From Chryseobacterium indologenes (GTDB taxonomy: Bacteria; Bacteroidota; Bacteroidia; Flavobacteriales; Weeksellaceae), in contig DJTE01000015.1 in NCBI GenBank assembly GCA_002439165.1, positions 57,757-121,756 on the forward strand: a stretch of DNA of 64,000 nt, written 5' to 3'. The notes under the pieces are model-generated. The model made no database searches and was not told the DNA's origin. It was given only the letters and a program-made list of their open reading frames with translations. Shown in pieces: positions 9,052 to 17,196 of the stretch. Position 1 is the stretch's first letter; the number at the start of each line of letters is the position of its first letter. The position numbers and the translations under genes are program-made.

Positions 9052-10167
9052 ATGGGCCTATTTGATTTCCTGTTTAAGAGGAAGAAAAAGAAACAGACCA
9101 ATGAAGCAATCTTTAAAAATGATATCCGGGAAGAAGCAACAGCTGTTCCGCCCACTGAAGATATCAGTGTAAAACCGGAAGAAGCGATTACCGTATCTGC
9201 TGAAGACATCAATATAGGGCCTGAAGAAACTGTTGTTCACATCGCTGAAGAGACAGCGTCTGTATACAGTGAAGACGGAAACCGTTTTGACCTTGAAATT
9301 ACAGAAGCCTTCAAAAGGTATCATTCTGATCCGGGTATTGAAGTCACTATCCAGATTGAAGATGAAAAAGGCAATATTCTCCCTGCTTACCAGGCTTACG
9401 GAGATCTGTTCAGAGAGTGGACGGGCATTCAGTCGAAATGGGACCGAATGTCGTTATTCTACCGTTTCTGGGATCAGTCTCAATTTGAAAAACTTGAGCA
9501 CTGGCAGGTAATCGAAAGGTTTGTAAAAGACCGTTATCCTAAAAAAGCACTCTCCTATTTTGAGGAAAAAATGTCTGATAAAAGAGATTTCGCCAAAGAA
9601 GAACTGGTATCGTTATCCAAGCTTCACCGGGTATTGCTGGATAATCCTGCGGCAAAGGAATATATTGAAACAGCCTACCGGAAGCACCCTGAAGATCATT
9701 CTGTAAAAGTGGAATATGCCACTGTACTTCACATCTTAGGAAATCATTCTGAAAAAGAGCTTTCTCACCGGCTATTCCACGAAGTACTGGACAAAAAAAT
9801 ACAGCAAAATGATACGGAATCCGTTTTCGGTTGTTTCAGATTCTCTGAAGGCTATACCGATTCTTCCATTTTCGCAATGCTTTACCTGATGAATACAGAG
9901 GCTGATGATAATGCATGGGATTATGTTGCAGAAGAATACTATTACTGTCCTGTTTTCAGATATGAGCATGCCGTACATTTATCCCAAACTGAAAATCCTG
10001 TAAGAGCCCTGGCAAAGCTTACTTCTTTAAGTCAGGAATTTCCCTGGTTCAGAACCGCTCTCGAAAGTACGATCGGCAATATAAAATCTCTCCGGAAACA
10101 GCTGAACAACCCGGATTTTATGGAAAAAGAGCTTCAGGAATTTCAAAACTCATTAAAAAATTTATAA
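9052..10167 (+). CDS. Conserved-looking hypothetical protein with helical repeats
   Basis: I do not recognise this 371-aa cytoplasmic protein. It starts with a hydrophobic stub followed by a basic patch (MGLFDFLFKRKKKK), then an acidic, low-complexity linker rich in Glu, Val and Thr (about 25-80). From about 90 to the end it is alpha-helical, with Trp/Phe-rich helices (WTGIQSKWDRM, FYRFWDQSQFEKLEHW) and a TPR-like feel around 190-330. There is no signal peptide or membrane segment. It is divergent from tetR and separated by a shared regulatory gap. The stop is followed by a bidirectional terminator, so it is a single-gene unit. Confidence 0.75.
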   Translation: MGLFDFLFKRKKKKQTNEAIFKNDIREEATAVPPTEDISVKPEEAITVSAEDINIGPEETVVHIAEETASVYSEDGNRFDLEITEAFKRYHSDPGIEVTIQIEDEKGNILPAYQAYGDLFREWTGIQSKWDRMSLFYRFWDQSQFEKLEHWQVIERFVKDRYPKKALSYFEEKMSDKRDFAKEELVSLSKLHRVLLDNPAAKEYIETAYRKHPEDHSVKVEYATVLHILGNHSEKELSHRLFHEVLDKKIQQNDTESVFGCFRFSEGYTDSSIFAMLYLMNTEADDNAWDYVAEEYYYCPVFRYEHAVHLSQTENPVRALAKLTSLSQEFPWFRTALESTIGNIKSLRKQLNNPDFMEKELQEFQNSLKNL

Positions 10168-10210
10168 ATTATAATTTTATCCTGCAAAAAGGTTAAATAC
10201 GTTTGATAAA

Positions 10211-10240
10211 AAAACTCCGGAAAATTTCCGGAGTTTTCAT
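10211..10240. terminator. Bidirectional intrinsic terminator
   Basis: AAAACTCCGGAAA pairs with TTTCCGGAGTTTT, giving a 13-bp stem (10211-10237) between convergent genes. A- and T-runs on the two sides suit termination in both directions. Confidence 0.85.
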
Positions 10241-10241
10241 T

Positions 10242-11360
10242 TTATGTACTTTTATGAATATACCTCGATAGTTTTATCCCAAGATCGGTCCACACAATTT
10301 TAGGATTACCGTTTCTGGTAAGGTGAAGATCTGCGGTATTGATTTCCTCAAGAATGCTTTCTATATTGGCCCCACTAATGAATTTTGAAAACCCGGCCCA
10401 GTTGAATCCGTCTGCATTGATCTTCTTATACACGAGGCCTTCCGACTGATAATTCTGAAGGAGTGCCAGTCTGAAGATCTCGGAACAGTAGTTTAAAAAG
10501 TTCTTTTGTTTTTCCCTGTTCCAGCCGGCAATTTCTCTGGCCCAAAAGATAATGCTTTTAAGAAACTGAGGTTTCTTTTTCACCATAAATGCATCACGCA
10601 CCCATTGTACAAACAGTTTTTCAAATTCATCAGACTTGTGTCCGGAATTCATCAGCTTTATTGCATCATTGAGGTTTCCCTGAGCTTCATGAACAATTTC
10701 CCGGGCTTTGTCACCCGTCACCGAAAAATTCTTTCCGAGGAACAGTTCAAGGTCCTCATCACTGATTCTGGGAACTTCTACAACCTGTGTTCTGGAAAGA
10801 ATGGTAGGAAGAATATCATTGGTACTTTCTGCCGTAAGGAGAATTACAGTTTTTGCGGGAGGTTCTTCCAGAAATTTTAAAAATTTATTGGAAGCTGCTA
10901 TATTCATTTTATCGGCTCTCCACACCACCAGAATCTTAGTTCCGCCTTCAAAACTTTTTAGGGCGAATTTCTGATTCTGGTCATCGATCTCATCGGCGGA
11001 AATAAAAAGCTGCTTGTTTTCGGACTCCAGAAAAGCAGTCCAGTCGTCATAGCTGGCATAAGGAGAAGCCATGATCATCTCTCTGAATTCTTCAAATTTA
11101 TTTTTACTCAAAGAATTTTTATTATCCGTAAAAACCGGAAAACTGAAATGCAGGTCAAGGTGGTTCAGATGCTCCACTTTAGATGCGGCATGTTCATTTT
11201 CACTGCTTAAAATCTCTTTGGCGTAAGCCAGTACCATAGGCAATGTTCCATACCCTTCTTTTCCTACAAAAAGCTGGGCGTGACTCACTCTGTTTTCGGC
11301 AATACTTTCTTTAAGAAGCTGTTTCAGGTTTTGCTGTCCGGCAATATTCTCCCAATTCAT
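10242..11360 (-). CDS. holB: DNA polymerase III delta-prime subunit
   Basis: A 372-aa clamp-loader subunit of the replicative polymerase. It shows the N-terminal MNWENIAGQQNLKQLL, SHAQLFVGKEGYG at the position of the P-loop, the KILVVWRADKMN block, KFLEEPPAKTVILLT (about 166-180) and the sensor-like TILSRTQVVEVP. The P-loop lacks the GKT core, and I find no four-Cys zinc cluster in the region (SSENEHAASKVEH) where many delta-prime proteins carry one. E. coli delta-prime also does not hydrolyse ATP, so loss of the P-loop is not surprising. The ATG lies four bases after a perfect TATCTTTG box. Confidence 0.88.
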   Translation of the reverse strand: MNWENIAGQQNLKQLLKESIAENRVSHAQLFVGKEGYGTLPMVLAYAKEILSSENEHAASKVEHLNHLDLHFSFPVFTDNKNSLSKNKFEEFREMIMASPYASYDDWTAFLESENKQLFISADEIDDQNQKFALKSFEGGTKILVVWRADKMNIAASNKFLKFLEEPPAKTVILLTAESTNDILPTILSRTQVVEVPRISDEDLELFLGKNFSVTGDKAREIVHEAQGNLNDAIKLMNSGHKSDEFEKLFVQWVRDAFMVKKKPQFLKSIIFWAREIAGWNREKQKNFLNYCSEIFRLALLQNYQSEGLVYKKINADGFNWAGFSKFISGANIESILEEINTADLHLTRNGNPKIVWTDLGIKLSRYIHKST

Positions 11361-11713
11361 GTTCCAAAGATAAAAAATCCGGAGGAGAATATGAATTAAA
11401 ATATGATTGATAAATTTTACAGCAGAACTGAATATTGAATTTTTGCAACGGCTTTCACCCGGCAGTCCTGAGAATCCGGAGAAAGACCTGCTTTTTAAAT
11501 TTCTTTGTTTTTCGGATAAAACAGGAATAATTTAAAGCTGACAGCAGTAATAAACTGATGGCAAAGCAAATTGGGAATTTACCATTCATTACGAATTATT
11601 CAATATTCATCAACTTTTCGGCTTCTCTAATGCCCTTAACAAACTTTAACCACATATAATTTTTACAATTCATTAATATTTAAGATATTTGCGCATTGTT
11701 TTAAAAATAAAGA
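11361..11713. other. Intergenic region: holB promoter, gene remnant and leader of the outer-membrane gene
   Basis: From left to right it holds the holB -7 box (TATCTTTG on the minus strand, 11365-11372), a degraded coding fragment (11403-11535) and an AT-rich stretch with GATATTTG near 11686, a one-mismatch -7 box for the gene at 11714. Confidence 0.5.
11403..11535 (+). pseudogene. N-terminal remnant, possibly of a SAM-dependent methyltransferase
   Basis: An ATG at 11403 opens MIDKFYSRTEY and stops. Shifting by one base continues EFLQRLSPGSPENPEKDLLF and KFLCFSDKTGII before a stop at 11533-11535. The joined text resembles the region just before the LDIGCGTG motif of UbiE-like methyltransferases, which begin with a similar RLSPGSP-type segment, but the motif itself and the rest of the gene are missing. 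I read it as a frameshifted, truncated relic. The family assignment is from memory of the pattern and is weak. Confidence 0.35.
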
Positions 11714-13009
11714 ATGAAAAAAATCTTTGTAGTATCATTCATATCAGCTGGATACTTCCTGAATGCACAGAGCATAAGCAACTCACCTTATGCCACTTAC
11801 GGGATCGGAGATGTTAAATATGATAATACGATTGAAACTACCTCTATGGGTGGTATCTCTACTGCTTACATCAGTGATTTCACGAGCAGTTTCAACTTTG
11901 CAAACCCTGCAAACAACTCCAATTTCGAGCTTACAAGCATCAGACTGGAAGCAACCAACGAAAACAATTACTTTAAAACCAACTATAACGATACGAAGTC
12001 TACCAAACATTCTACGTATCTTTCCAATATTGCATTGGCCTTTCCTTTATCGGCAAAGGTAAAAATGGGATTATCCTATCAGCCATACAGCTCCAAGAGT
12101 TATGATATCATCAATACCCAGACTCTTTCCGACGGAACCGTTTATGCCAATCATTTTAAAGGAAGCGGAACACTGAATACCGCTCAGGCAGCCGTTTCTT
12201 ACAAAATCAACCAGCAGTTTGCAGTAGGTTTAAGAGCTAATCTTTATTTTGGAAATCTTTATGATCTGAATGAATTTACCTCTTATAACTCTACCTCCAG
12301 TTCTGATCTGATCAACGGGTACGAGACCAAAAATAAAATTAAAAACTTCAACTTTACCCTGGGGGGAAGTTACCAGAGCCTGAATACCCGTACTGACAGA
12401 AAACTAACGATCGGGGCAACCGCTACCTTTGGTAATACCGGTAATAACGTCACTGATTATACCAACAGTACTTACCGATATTCCGATCTGGCTCAGACCG
12501 TAAAAGCTAATGAAAGCATCATTGACCAGCAGAGTACAAGTTCTAAAAACCTTCTTCCGATGCAGGCATCTTTGGGGGTAGGTTACGGAAGTGAAAACCA
12601 CTGGTTCTTCTCCGGGCAGCTTGACTATAAAAAAGGAGAAGATATCTCTTACTTCGGAAGAACATTTGATTTCCAGGATACTTACAGAATTTCTGCAGGA
12701 GGCTGGTATCTTCCGAACTATAACAACTTCAGAAATTATTTTTCCAGAGTCATCTACCGTTACGGAGCATTCTATGAAAGAGGTAATCTTAAACTGGAAG
12801 GAACCAGCATTAATAAGTTCGGGATTTCAGCCGGAGTGGTACTTCCGTTCAAAACAAGTAGTATTACCAGAATGAGCGGACTTGAGCTGGGACTTGAACT
12901 GGGTAAAAGAGGAACTCTTAAAAATAACCTGATCAACCAGAATTACATCAATCTGAGAGTCGGCTTCAATTTTGCTGATAAATGGTTCAGAAAGAATCTG
13001 TACAATTAA
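11714..13009 (+). CDS. Outer-membrane beta-barrel protein (OmpP1/PorV-like)
   Basis: A 431-aa exported protein. The signal peptide is residues 1-18 (ending LNAQ), followed by SPYATYGIGDVKY and a segment (ETTSMGGISTAYISDF, about 42-57) that recalls the N-terminus of FadL/PorV-like barrels. The rest alternates aromatic/hydrophobic residues typical of about 14 amphipathic strands and ends in FNFADKWFRKNLYN. The substrate is unknown. Its stop is one base from the start of the lptC-like lipoprotein gene, and anmK overlaps that gene in turn, so the three form a tight operon devoted to envelope functions. Confidence 0.8.
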   Translation: MKKIFVVSFISAGYFLNAQSISNSPYATYGIGDVKYDNTIETTSMGGISTAYISDFTSSFNFANPANNSNFELTSIRLEATNENNYFKTNYNDTKSTKHSTYLSNIALAFPLSAKVKMGLSYQPYSSKSYDIINTQTLSDGTVYANHFKGSGTLNTAQAAVSYKINQQFAVGLRANLYFGNLYDLNEFTSYNSTSSSDLINGYETKNKIKNFNFTLGGSYQSLNTRTDRKLTIGATATFGNTGNNVTDYTNSTYRYSDLAQTVKANESIIDQQSTSSKNLLPMQASLGVGYGSENHWFFSGQLDYKKGEDISYFGRTFDFQDTYRISAGGWYLPNYNNFRNYFSRVIYRYGAFYERGNLKLEGTSINKFGISAGVVLPFKTSSITRMSGLELGLELGKRGTLKNNLINQNYINLRVGFNFADKWFRKNLYN

Positions 13010-13010
13010 A

Positions 13011-13610
13011 ATGAATTTTTCATACAAAATATCATATAAAAATATAGCATGCCTTTTTAGTTGTGCTATATTTTTTATAATGACCTCCTGTGAAGAAGAC
13101 CTTACCAAACAAAACGGAAAGGACAGTAAGAATTTCCCGTCACAGATCATTAACAACGCCAATATTATCCAGCGCGATTCGGGTTTTATCACCTTAAAGG
13201 CCAAAGCACCGATCATCGAAAAATATGAGCTTATCGACAGCCCGTATACCGTAGCAAGAAAAGGAATCAATATAGAGTTTTACGATAAAAAAAAACCTAA
13301 AGTTCCCGGAAAGATCACTGCAAAATTTGCCCGTATCTTTGAATATAAAAAATTCTATGAAGCTAAGGGTGATGTAAAAATCACCACCAACGAAGGACAG
13401 AAATTTGCCATGCAGAGTATCTTCTGGGATCAGAGAAAAAAAAGGATCTATACCAAAGACACGGTATACGTAACGATGGAAGACGGCTCTACCCTGGTAG
13501 GTGCCAACGGCATGACTGCCAAAGATGATTTTTCTGAATATACTTTCTACAAAAATTCAGGAAACTTCAGTTCCAAAAGGCTGTCCACAGATAAAAAAGT
13601 ACCACAATAA
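13011..13610 (+). CDS. lptC: LptC-like lipoprotein (LPS transport component)
   Basis: The frame opens at 12972, but the ATG at 13011 gives a 199-aa product with a lipoprotein signal (ending FIMTSC, Cys about residue 27), so I use it. The mature part shows repeated beta-strands with the LptC/OstA-like pattern: SGFITLKAKAPIIEKYE, GINIEFYD, FEYKKFYEAKGDVKITTNEG, FAMQSIFWDQRKKRIYTKD and GANGMTAKDDFSEYTFY. In the family, LptC forms part of the periplasmic bridge that moves LPS outward. It follows the outer-membrane protein gene by one base, and its stop overlaps the anmK start by one base (TAATG). Confidence 0.78.
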   Translation: MNFSYKISYKNIACLFSCAIFFIMTSCEEDLTKQNGKDSKNFPSQIINNANIIQRDSGFITLKAKAPIIEKYELIDSPYTVARKGINIEFYDKKKPKVPGKITAKFARIFEYKKFYEAKGDVKITTNEGQKFAMQSIFWDQRKKRIYTKDTVYVTMEDGSTLVGANGMTAKDDFSEYTFYKNSGNFSSKRLSTDKKVPQ

Positions 13611-14656
13611 TGAAGGCACAGGCCATCGGATTAATGTCCGGAACCAGTCTGGACGGGCTTGATATCTGCTTTACCTCTTTTGAAAAAAAGGAAGGTAAAT
13701 GGAATTTTCATATCCTAAACGCTGAAACCCTTCCTTATCCTTCAGAATGGGAAGAAAGGCTCAGAAACTCAGTACATCTTTCTTCCGAGGATCTTCTTGA
13801 GCTTCATTCAGAATACGGTTTTTATACCGGCAGGCAGGTTAAAGAGTTTATCAGAAAGAACCATCTTGACCATATCAGCCTGATCGCGTCACACGGACAT
13901 ACGGTTTTTCATCAGCCTCAAAAGGGGTTTACCCTTCAGATCGGGGATGGAAGAGCCATCAGAATAGAAACCGGCATCCCGGTTATTTATGATTTCAGAA
14001 GCCAGGATGTGCTCATGAAAGGAAACGGAGCTCCTTTAGTTCCTATCGGGGATCATCTGTTGTTTTCAGAATATGATGCCTGCCTGAATCTGGGAGGTTT
14101 TTCCAATATTTCCATAAACCGGAACGGGAGAAGAATTGCGTTTGATATCGCTCCGGTTAACATCGTTTTAAACAGGCTGGCTCAACAATCAGGTAAACCT
14201 TTTGATGAAAACGGAGATCTTGCCCGGTCCGGTACGATTGATATTGAATTACTGGACAAGCTTAACTCACTGGATTTTTACGGCTTGCCTCATCCGAAAT
14301 CTCTGGGTCTGGAATGGTGTATGCAGTATATTTTCCCATTACTGGAAAGCATAGAAACGACTAATGCAATGGCTACCTTCACAGAGCATGCTGCCGTGCA
14401 GATTTCTGAAGTGATCGCTCAGAACCGGATCAGGAATATTCTGTTCACAGGCGGAGGTACTTATAACACTTTTCTTGTAGAGAAAATAAAAGAAAAAACA
14501 GATGCAGAGATCATTATTCCCAAAAAGGAGATCATTGATTATAAAGAAGCCCTGATCTTTGCTTTTATGGGCATTTTGAAGATGAATAATGAAATTAATG
14601 TGCTGTCTTCTGCAACCGGGAGCACTTCTGACCACAGTTCAGGAATAATAGCATAA
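13610..14656 (+). CDS. anmK: Anhydro-N-acetylmuramic acid kinase
   Basis: A 348-aa sugar kinase of the ASKHA fold that phosphorylates and opens 1,6-anhydroMurNAc during cell-wall recycling. Diagnostic text includes the nucleotide-binding opening GLMSGTSLDGLDI (7-19), SHGHTVFHQP (94-103), FDFRSQDV-like loop, NLGGFSNIS (about 157-165) and the C-terminal FTGGGTYNTFL. Length is close to the usual about 350-370 residues. It is translationally coupled to the lptC-like gene. A terminator follows within a few bases, so it closes the operon. Confidence 0.94.
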   Translation: MKAQAIGLMSGTSLDGLDICFTSFEKKEGKWNFHILNAETLPYPSEWEERLRNSVHLSSEDLLELHSEYGFYTGRQVKEFIRKNHLDHISLIASHGHTVFHQPQKGFTLQIGDGRAIRIETGIPVIYDFRSQDVLMKGNGAPLVPIGDHLLFSEYDACLNLGGFSNISINRNGRRIAFDIAPVNIVLNRLAQQSGKPFDENGDLARSGTIDIELLDKLNSLDFYGLPHPKSLGLEWCMQYIFPLLESIETTNAMATFTEHAAVQISEVIAQNRIRNILFTGGGTYNTFLVEKIKEKTDAEIIIPKKEIIDYKEALIFAFMGILKMNNEINVLSSATGSTSDHSSGIIA

Positions 14657-14690
14657 AAAAACCTCCAGTACTGAAGGTTTTAGTTTTTAT
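14657..14690. terminator. Intrinsic terminator between anmK and the SRPBCC gene
   Basis: AAACCT...AGGTTT outer stem with an inner CAGTACTG palindrome, an A-run on the left and a T-run on the right; it can serve both convergent genes. Confidence 0.7.
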
Positions 14691-15076
14691 TTGTAAGCTT
14701 CGATCTTATCGGTCAGGGTATTGATAAAATTCTGAAGCGGCTTTTCTACCATCATTTTGATAAACGGATTGAATTTTCCTTCAAAAAGCATCTGAACTTC
14801 AGTCTGGTTTTCATTAAGAGGGTTTAAAGTTGCCGTTAAAGAAAAATCTAAACTTGAGCTTGCAGACTTTAAAACGGCTTTCTGATCCGTTACTTCATCA
14901 ATTTTTAAAGCAATTTCAGGCATTCCCTGAAGACCGAATTTAAATCCGTTGTCTCTTGTTTCAAACTTCTGAAGACCGTCCGGCATAAAATCCTTATAGT
15001 TCTCAGGTGTTTTTAACAATTCCGATAGCTCCTTCGATGATTTATTGACAATAATTTTTCGTCCTTCTAAATTCAT
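14687..15076 (-). CDS. SRPBCC-fold (polyketide cyclase-like) protein
   Basis: A 129-aa cytoplasmic protein with the strand-helix pattern of the START/SRPBCC fold: an opening strand (MNLEGRKIIVNKSSKELSELL), PENYKDFMPDG, a beta-sheet through residues 37-105 and a long C-terminal helix (PLQNFINTLTDKIEAYK). Members bind small hydrophobic ligands, and the ligand here is unknown. It is divergent from the NUDIX gene; the 36-bp gap holds the NUDIX -7 box. Its end lies in the terminator shared with anmK. Confidence 0.78.
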   Translation of the reverse strand: MNLEGRKIIVNKSSKELSELLKTPENYKDFMPDGLQKFETRDNGFKFGLQGMPEIALKIDEVTDQKAVLKSASSSLDFSLTATLNPLNENQTEVQMLFEGKFNPFIKMMVEKPLQNFINTLTDKIEAYK

Positions 15077-15080
15077 TTTT

Positions 15081-15088
15081 TATTTTTG
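15081..15088 (+). promoter_or_regulatory. -7 box of the NUDIX gene
   Basis: TATTTTTG, a perfect TAnnTTTG match, ends 24 bp before the ATG at 15113. The matching -33 would lie inside the first codons of the divergent SRPBCC gene. Confidence 0.55.
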
Positions 15089-15112
15089 TATTTAAATTCT
15101 TAACTCTTACAA

Positions 15113-15724
15113 ATGTATAAAGTTTTTGTGAACGAAAAAAAATTATTAGTGTCCAGACATCCTGAGAATCTTGAAAAAGAGCTCAAGTATGAAAGTTTCA
15201 CAACTTTGGAGATTGCTCTGGATCTTTTGGAGAACACTTCTGCCACTGAACTTAATGTATTCGGTGAGAATATAGAAGAAATATGGAAAGAGTTTCAGGG
15301 TCTTTTCAGGATCATAGAAGCAGCCGGCGGTCTCGTTAACAATCCGCAGGGAGATATTCTTTTTATCAGAAGGCTGGGCAAATGGGACCTTCCGAAGGGG
15401 AAAATGGAAAAAGGAGAATCCCGCGAAGAGTCTGCGGTAAGGGAAATTGAAGAAGAAACCGGCCTTAAGAATGTGGAACTGATCCGCTTCATCAATACCA
15501 CCTATCACATCTATATCGAAAGGAATGGTGAAAAGATACTGAAATGTACCCACTGGTTTGAAATGTATTTCAATGGAGAAGATACTTCAAAACCCCAGAT
15601 AGAAGAAGGCATAACAGAAGTAGCCTGGAAAAATACGTCACAGATTGAGAACGAGGTTTTTCCAAGCACATTTAAAAATATTAAGCTTATCGTTAAAGAG
15701 TTCCGGGATTCTAAAGACCGGTAA
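15113..15724 (+). CDS. NUDIX hydrolase
   Basis: A 203-aa protein with the complete Nudix box at residues 96-118: G96, E102, R110-E111 and the EEETGL tail, which coordinates the metal for pyrophosphate cleavage of nucleoside diphosphate derivatives. It is preceded by AAGGLVNNPQGDILFIRRLGKWDLPKG-type strands. The first ~65 residues form an extra N-terminal region (MYKVFVNEKKLLVSR...) not part of the Nudix fold. Substrate specificity is not visible. It stands alone, converging on murF across a 136-bp gap with a strong hairpin. Confidence 0.88.
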   Translation: MYKVFVNEKKLLVSRHPENLEKELKYESFTTLEIALDLLENTSATELNVFGENIEEIWKEFQGLFRIIEAAGGLVNNPQGDILFIRRLGKWDLPKGKMEKGESREESAVREIEEETGLKNVELIRFINTTYHIYIERNGEKILKCTHWFEMYFNGEDTSKPQIEEGITEVAWKNTSQIENEVFPSTFKNIKLIVKEFRDSKDR

Positions 15725-15798
15725 TCTGAGTACGAAAGGAATATAAGTTTAAAAACCGGAAAATCTCCGGACATCCAATTAGATCATGTTGAAAAGAT

Positions 15799-15836
15799 AA
15801 ACGGCTATCCTCTGGCGGATACCGTTTTCACTTCCA
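15799..15836. terminator. Hairpin between convergent NUDIX and murF genes
   Basis: AAACGG(C)TATCC pairs with GGATACCGTTT across a six-base loop, with one bulged C. It lies midway between the two stops. The T-run is weak, so termination is probable but not certain. A smaller CCGGA/TCCGG hairpin sits at 15756-15770. Confidence 0.5.
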
Positions 15837-15860
15837 ACTCCCGGCTTCAAACCGTCCGTA

Positions 15861-17132
15861 TTAAATAAAATCAATTGATTTTTCCAGTGCGATTCCCCTG
15901 GATCCTTTTAACAGGATATTTTCAGACTGTATGGCATGCTGTTTCAGATATTCTATCAATTCCGCTGTATTTTCAAACGATGTCGCAGAAGAATGAACGG
16001 CCTTAAAGTTCTTTCCGACAGTAATAATTTCATCAAATCCCAATTTACGGGCCAGCTCCAGAATATTCTGATGCTCTTTCATGCTTTCATCACCCAGTTC
16101 AAGCATATCTCCTATAACAATCGTTTTACGGCCTTCAAAAGTGATAAAATTATTCAGGGAAGCGGTCATCGAACTCGGATTGGCATTATAAGTATCCAGC
16201 ACAAGGGTTCTCCCCTCTTTTTTTACAATCTGGGAACGCATATTGGTTGGGGTATAGCTTTCAACGGCATGCCTGATATTTTCAAAACTGATTCCGAAAT
16301 GCAGTCCCAGGCTTGCTGCCGCACACAGATTGGTAAAGTTATATTCTCCTGTAAGTTTTGATACGGCTTTCATTCCCTGGTATTCCAGTCCTACGAAATG
16401 TTCTTCCGAAATCAGGTTAAACTGATAGTCTGAATCTTCGCTTCCAAAAGTGATTTTAAGCGGATAATTTTCTGTTTTTTCTTTTTGAACAGGATCATTT
16501 TCATTAACTACAATGGTTTTATCATGATTTTTCAGATAATCATAGAGTTCAGACTTTCCTTTGATCACTCCTTCAAAACCTCCGAATCCTTCCAAATGGG
16601 CTTTCCCGAAGTTGGTAATATATCCGAAATCAGGTTGTGAAATACTGCACAGAAGTTCTATTTCTTTCTGATGGTTAGCTCCCATCTCAATGACAGCCAT
16701 TTCATGTTCCGGTTTCACACACAGGATCGTCAGCGGAACTCCGATGTGGTTATTCAGGTTTCCAAAGGTATACTGAACATTAAATTTTTCTGAAAGTACC
16801 GCATGAATGATTTCTTTTGTCGTTGTTTTTCCGTTGCTGCCGGTGAGTCCTATGATCGGAATCTGAAGCCGGTTTCTGTGATAAACAGCAAGTTCCTGAA
16901 GAAATTCCAGGGTGGACGGAACATAGAATATATTCCGGGATTTATTTTCGAAGCCGGCCTGTTCCACAATGACAGCCAGTGCTCCGTCATCAATAGCTTT
17001 CTCTGCTAAGGTAGCAGCGTTAAAATTGTCACCGGAGAATGCAAAAAAAATATCGTTCTTTCCTATCTTTCTGCTATCAATTGTCACTTTATCTGCATTC
17101 AGCAGTAAAGGATAAAACTGTGCTGTATTCAT
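15861..17132 (-). CDS. murF: UDP-N-acetylmuramoyl-tripeptide--D-alanyl-D-alanine ligase
   Basis: Adds D-Ala-D-Ala to the UDP-MurNAc-tripeptide, the last cytoplasmic step of peptidoglycan precursor synthesis. The open frame extends to 17264, but the first residues there translate the gldJ terminator. The ATG at 17132 gives 423 aa starting MNTAQFYPLL and lies four bases after a perfect TATTTTTG box. Mur-ligase landmarks are the N-terminal SRKIGKNDIFFAF substrate domain, the ATP loop GLTGSNGKTTTKE, the NNHIGVPLT segment, the GANHQKEIELL block and the C-terminal DTYNANPSSM and IGDMLELG. All are present and in order. Confidence 0.93.
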   Translation of the reverse strand: MNTAQFYPLLLNADKVTIDSRKIGKNDIFFAFSGDNFNAATLAEKAIDDGALAVIVEQAGFENKSRNIFYVPSTLEFLQELAVYHRNRLQIPIIGLTGSNGKTTTKEIIHAVLSEKFNVQYTFGNLNNHIGVPLTILCVKPEHEMAVIEMGANHQKEIELLCSISQPDFGYITNFGKAHLEGFGGFEGVIKGKSELYDYLKNHDKTIVVNENDPVQKEKTENYPLKITFGSEDSDYQFNLISEEHFVGLEYQGMKAVSKLTGEYNFTNLCAAASLGLHFGISFENIRHAVESYTPTNMRSQIVKKEGRTLVLDTYNANPSSMTASLNNFITFEGRKTIVIGDMLELGDESMKEHQNILELARKLGFDEIITVGKNFKAVHSSATSFENTAELIEYLKQHAIQSENILLKGSRGIALEKSIDFI

Positions 17133-17144
17133 ATCCCAAAAATA

Positions 17145-17178
17145 AAAAACCTTCCGAAAATCCGGAAGGTTTTTTTTA
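17145..17178. terminator. gldJ terminator overlapping the murF promoter region
   Basis: ACCTTCCG pairs with CGGAAGGT (17149-17170), with A/T-runs on both sides. Read on the minus strand it ends gldJ, and the murF -7 box starts directly after the stem. Confidence 0.8.
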
Positions 17179-17196
17179 AGTATTTTTTGATCAATA

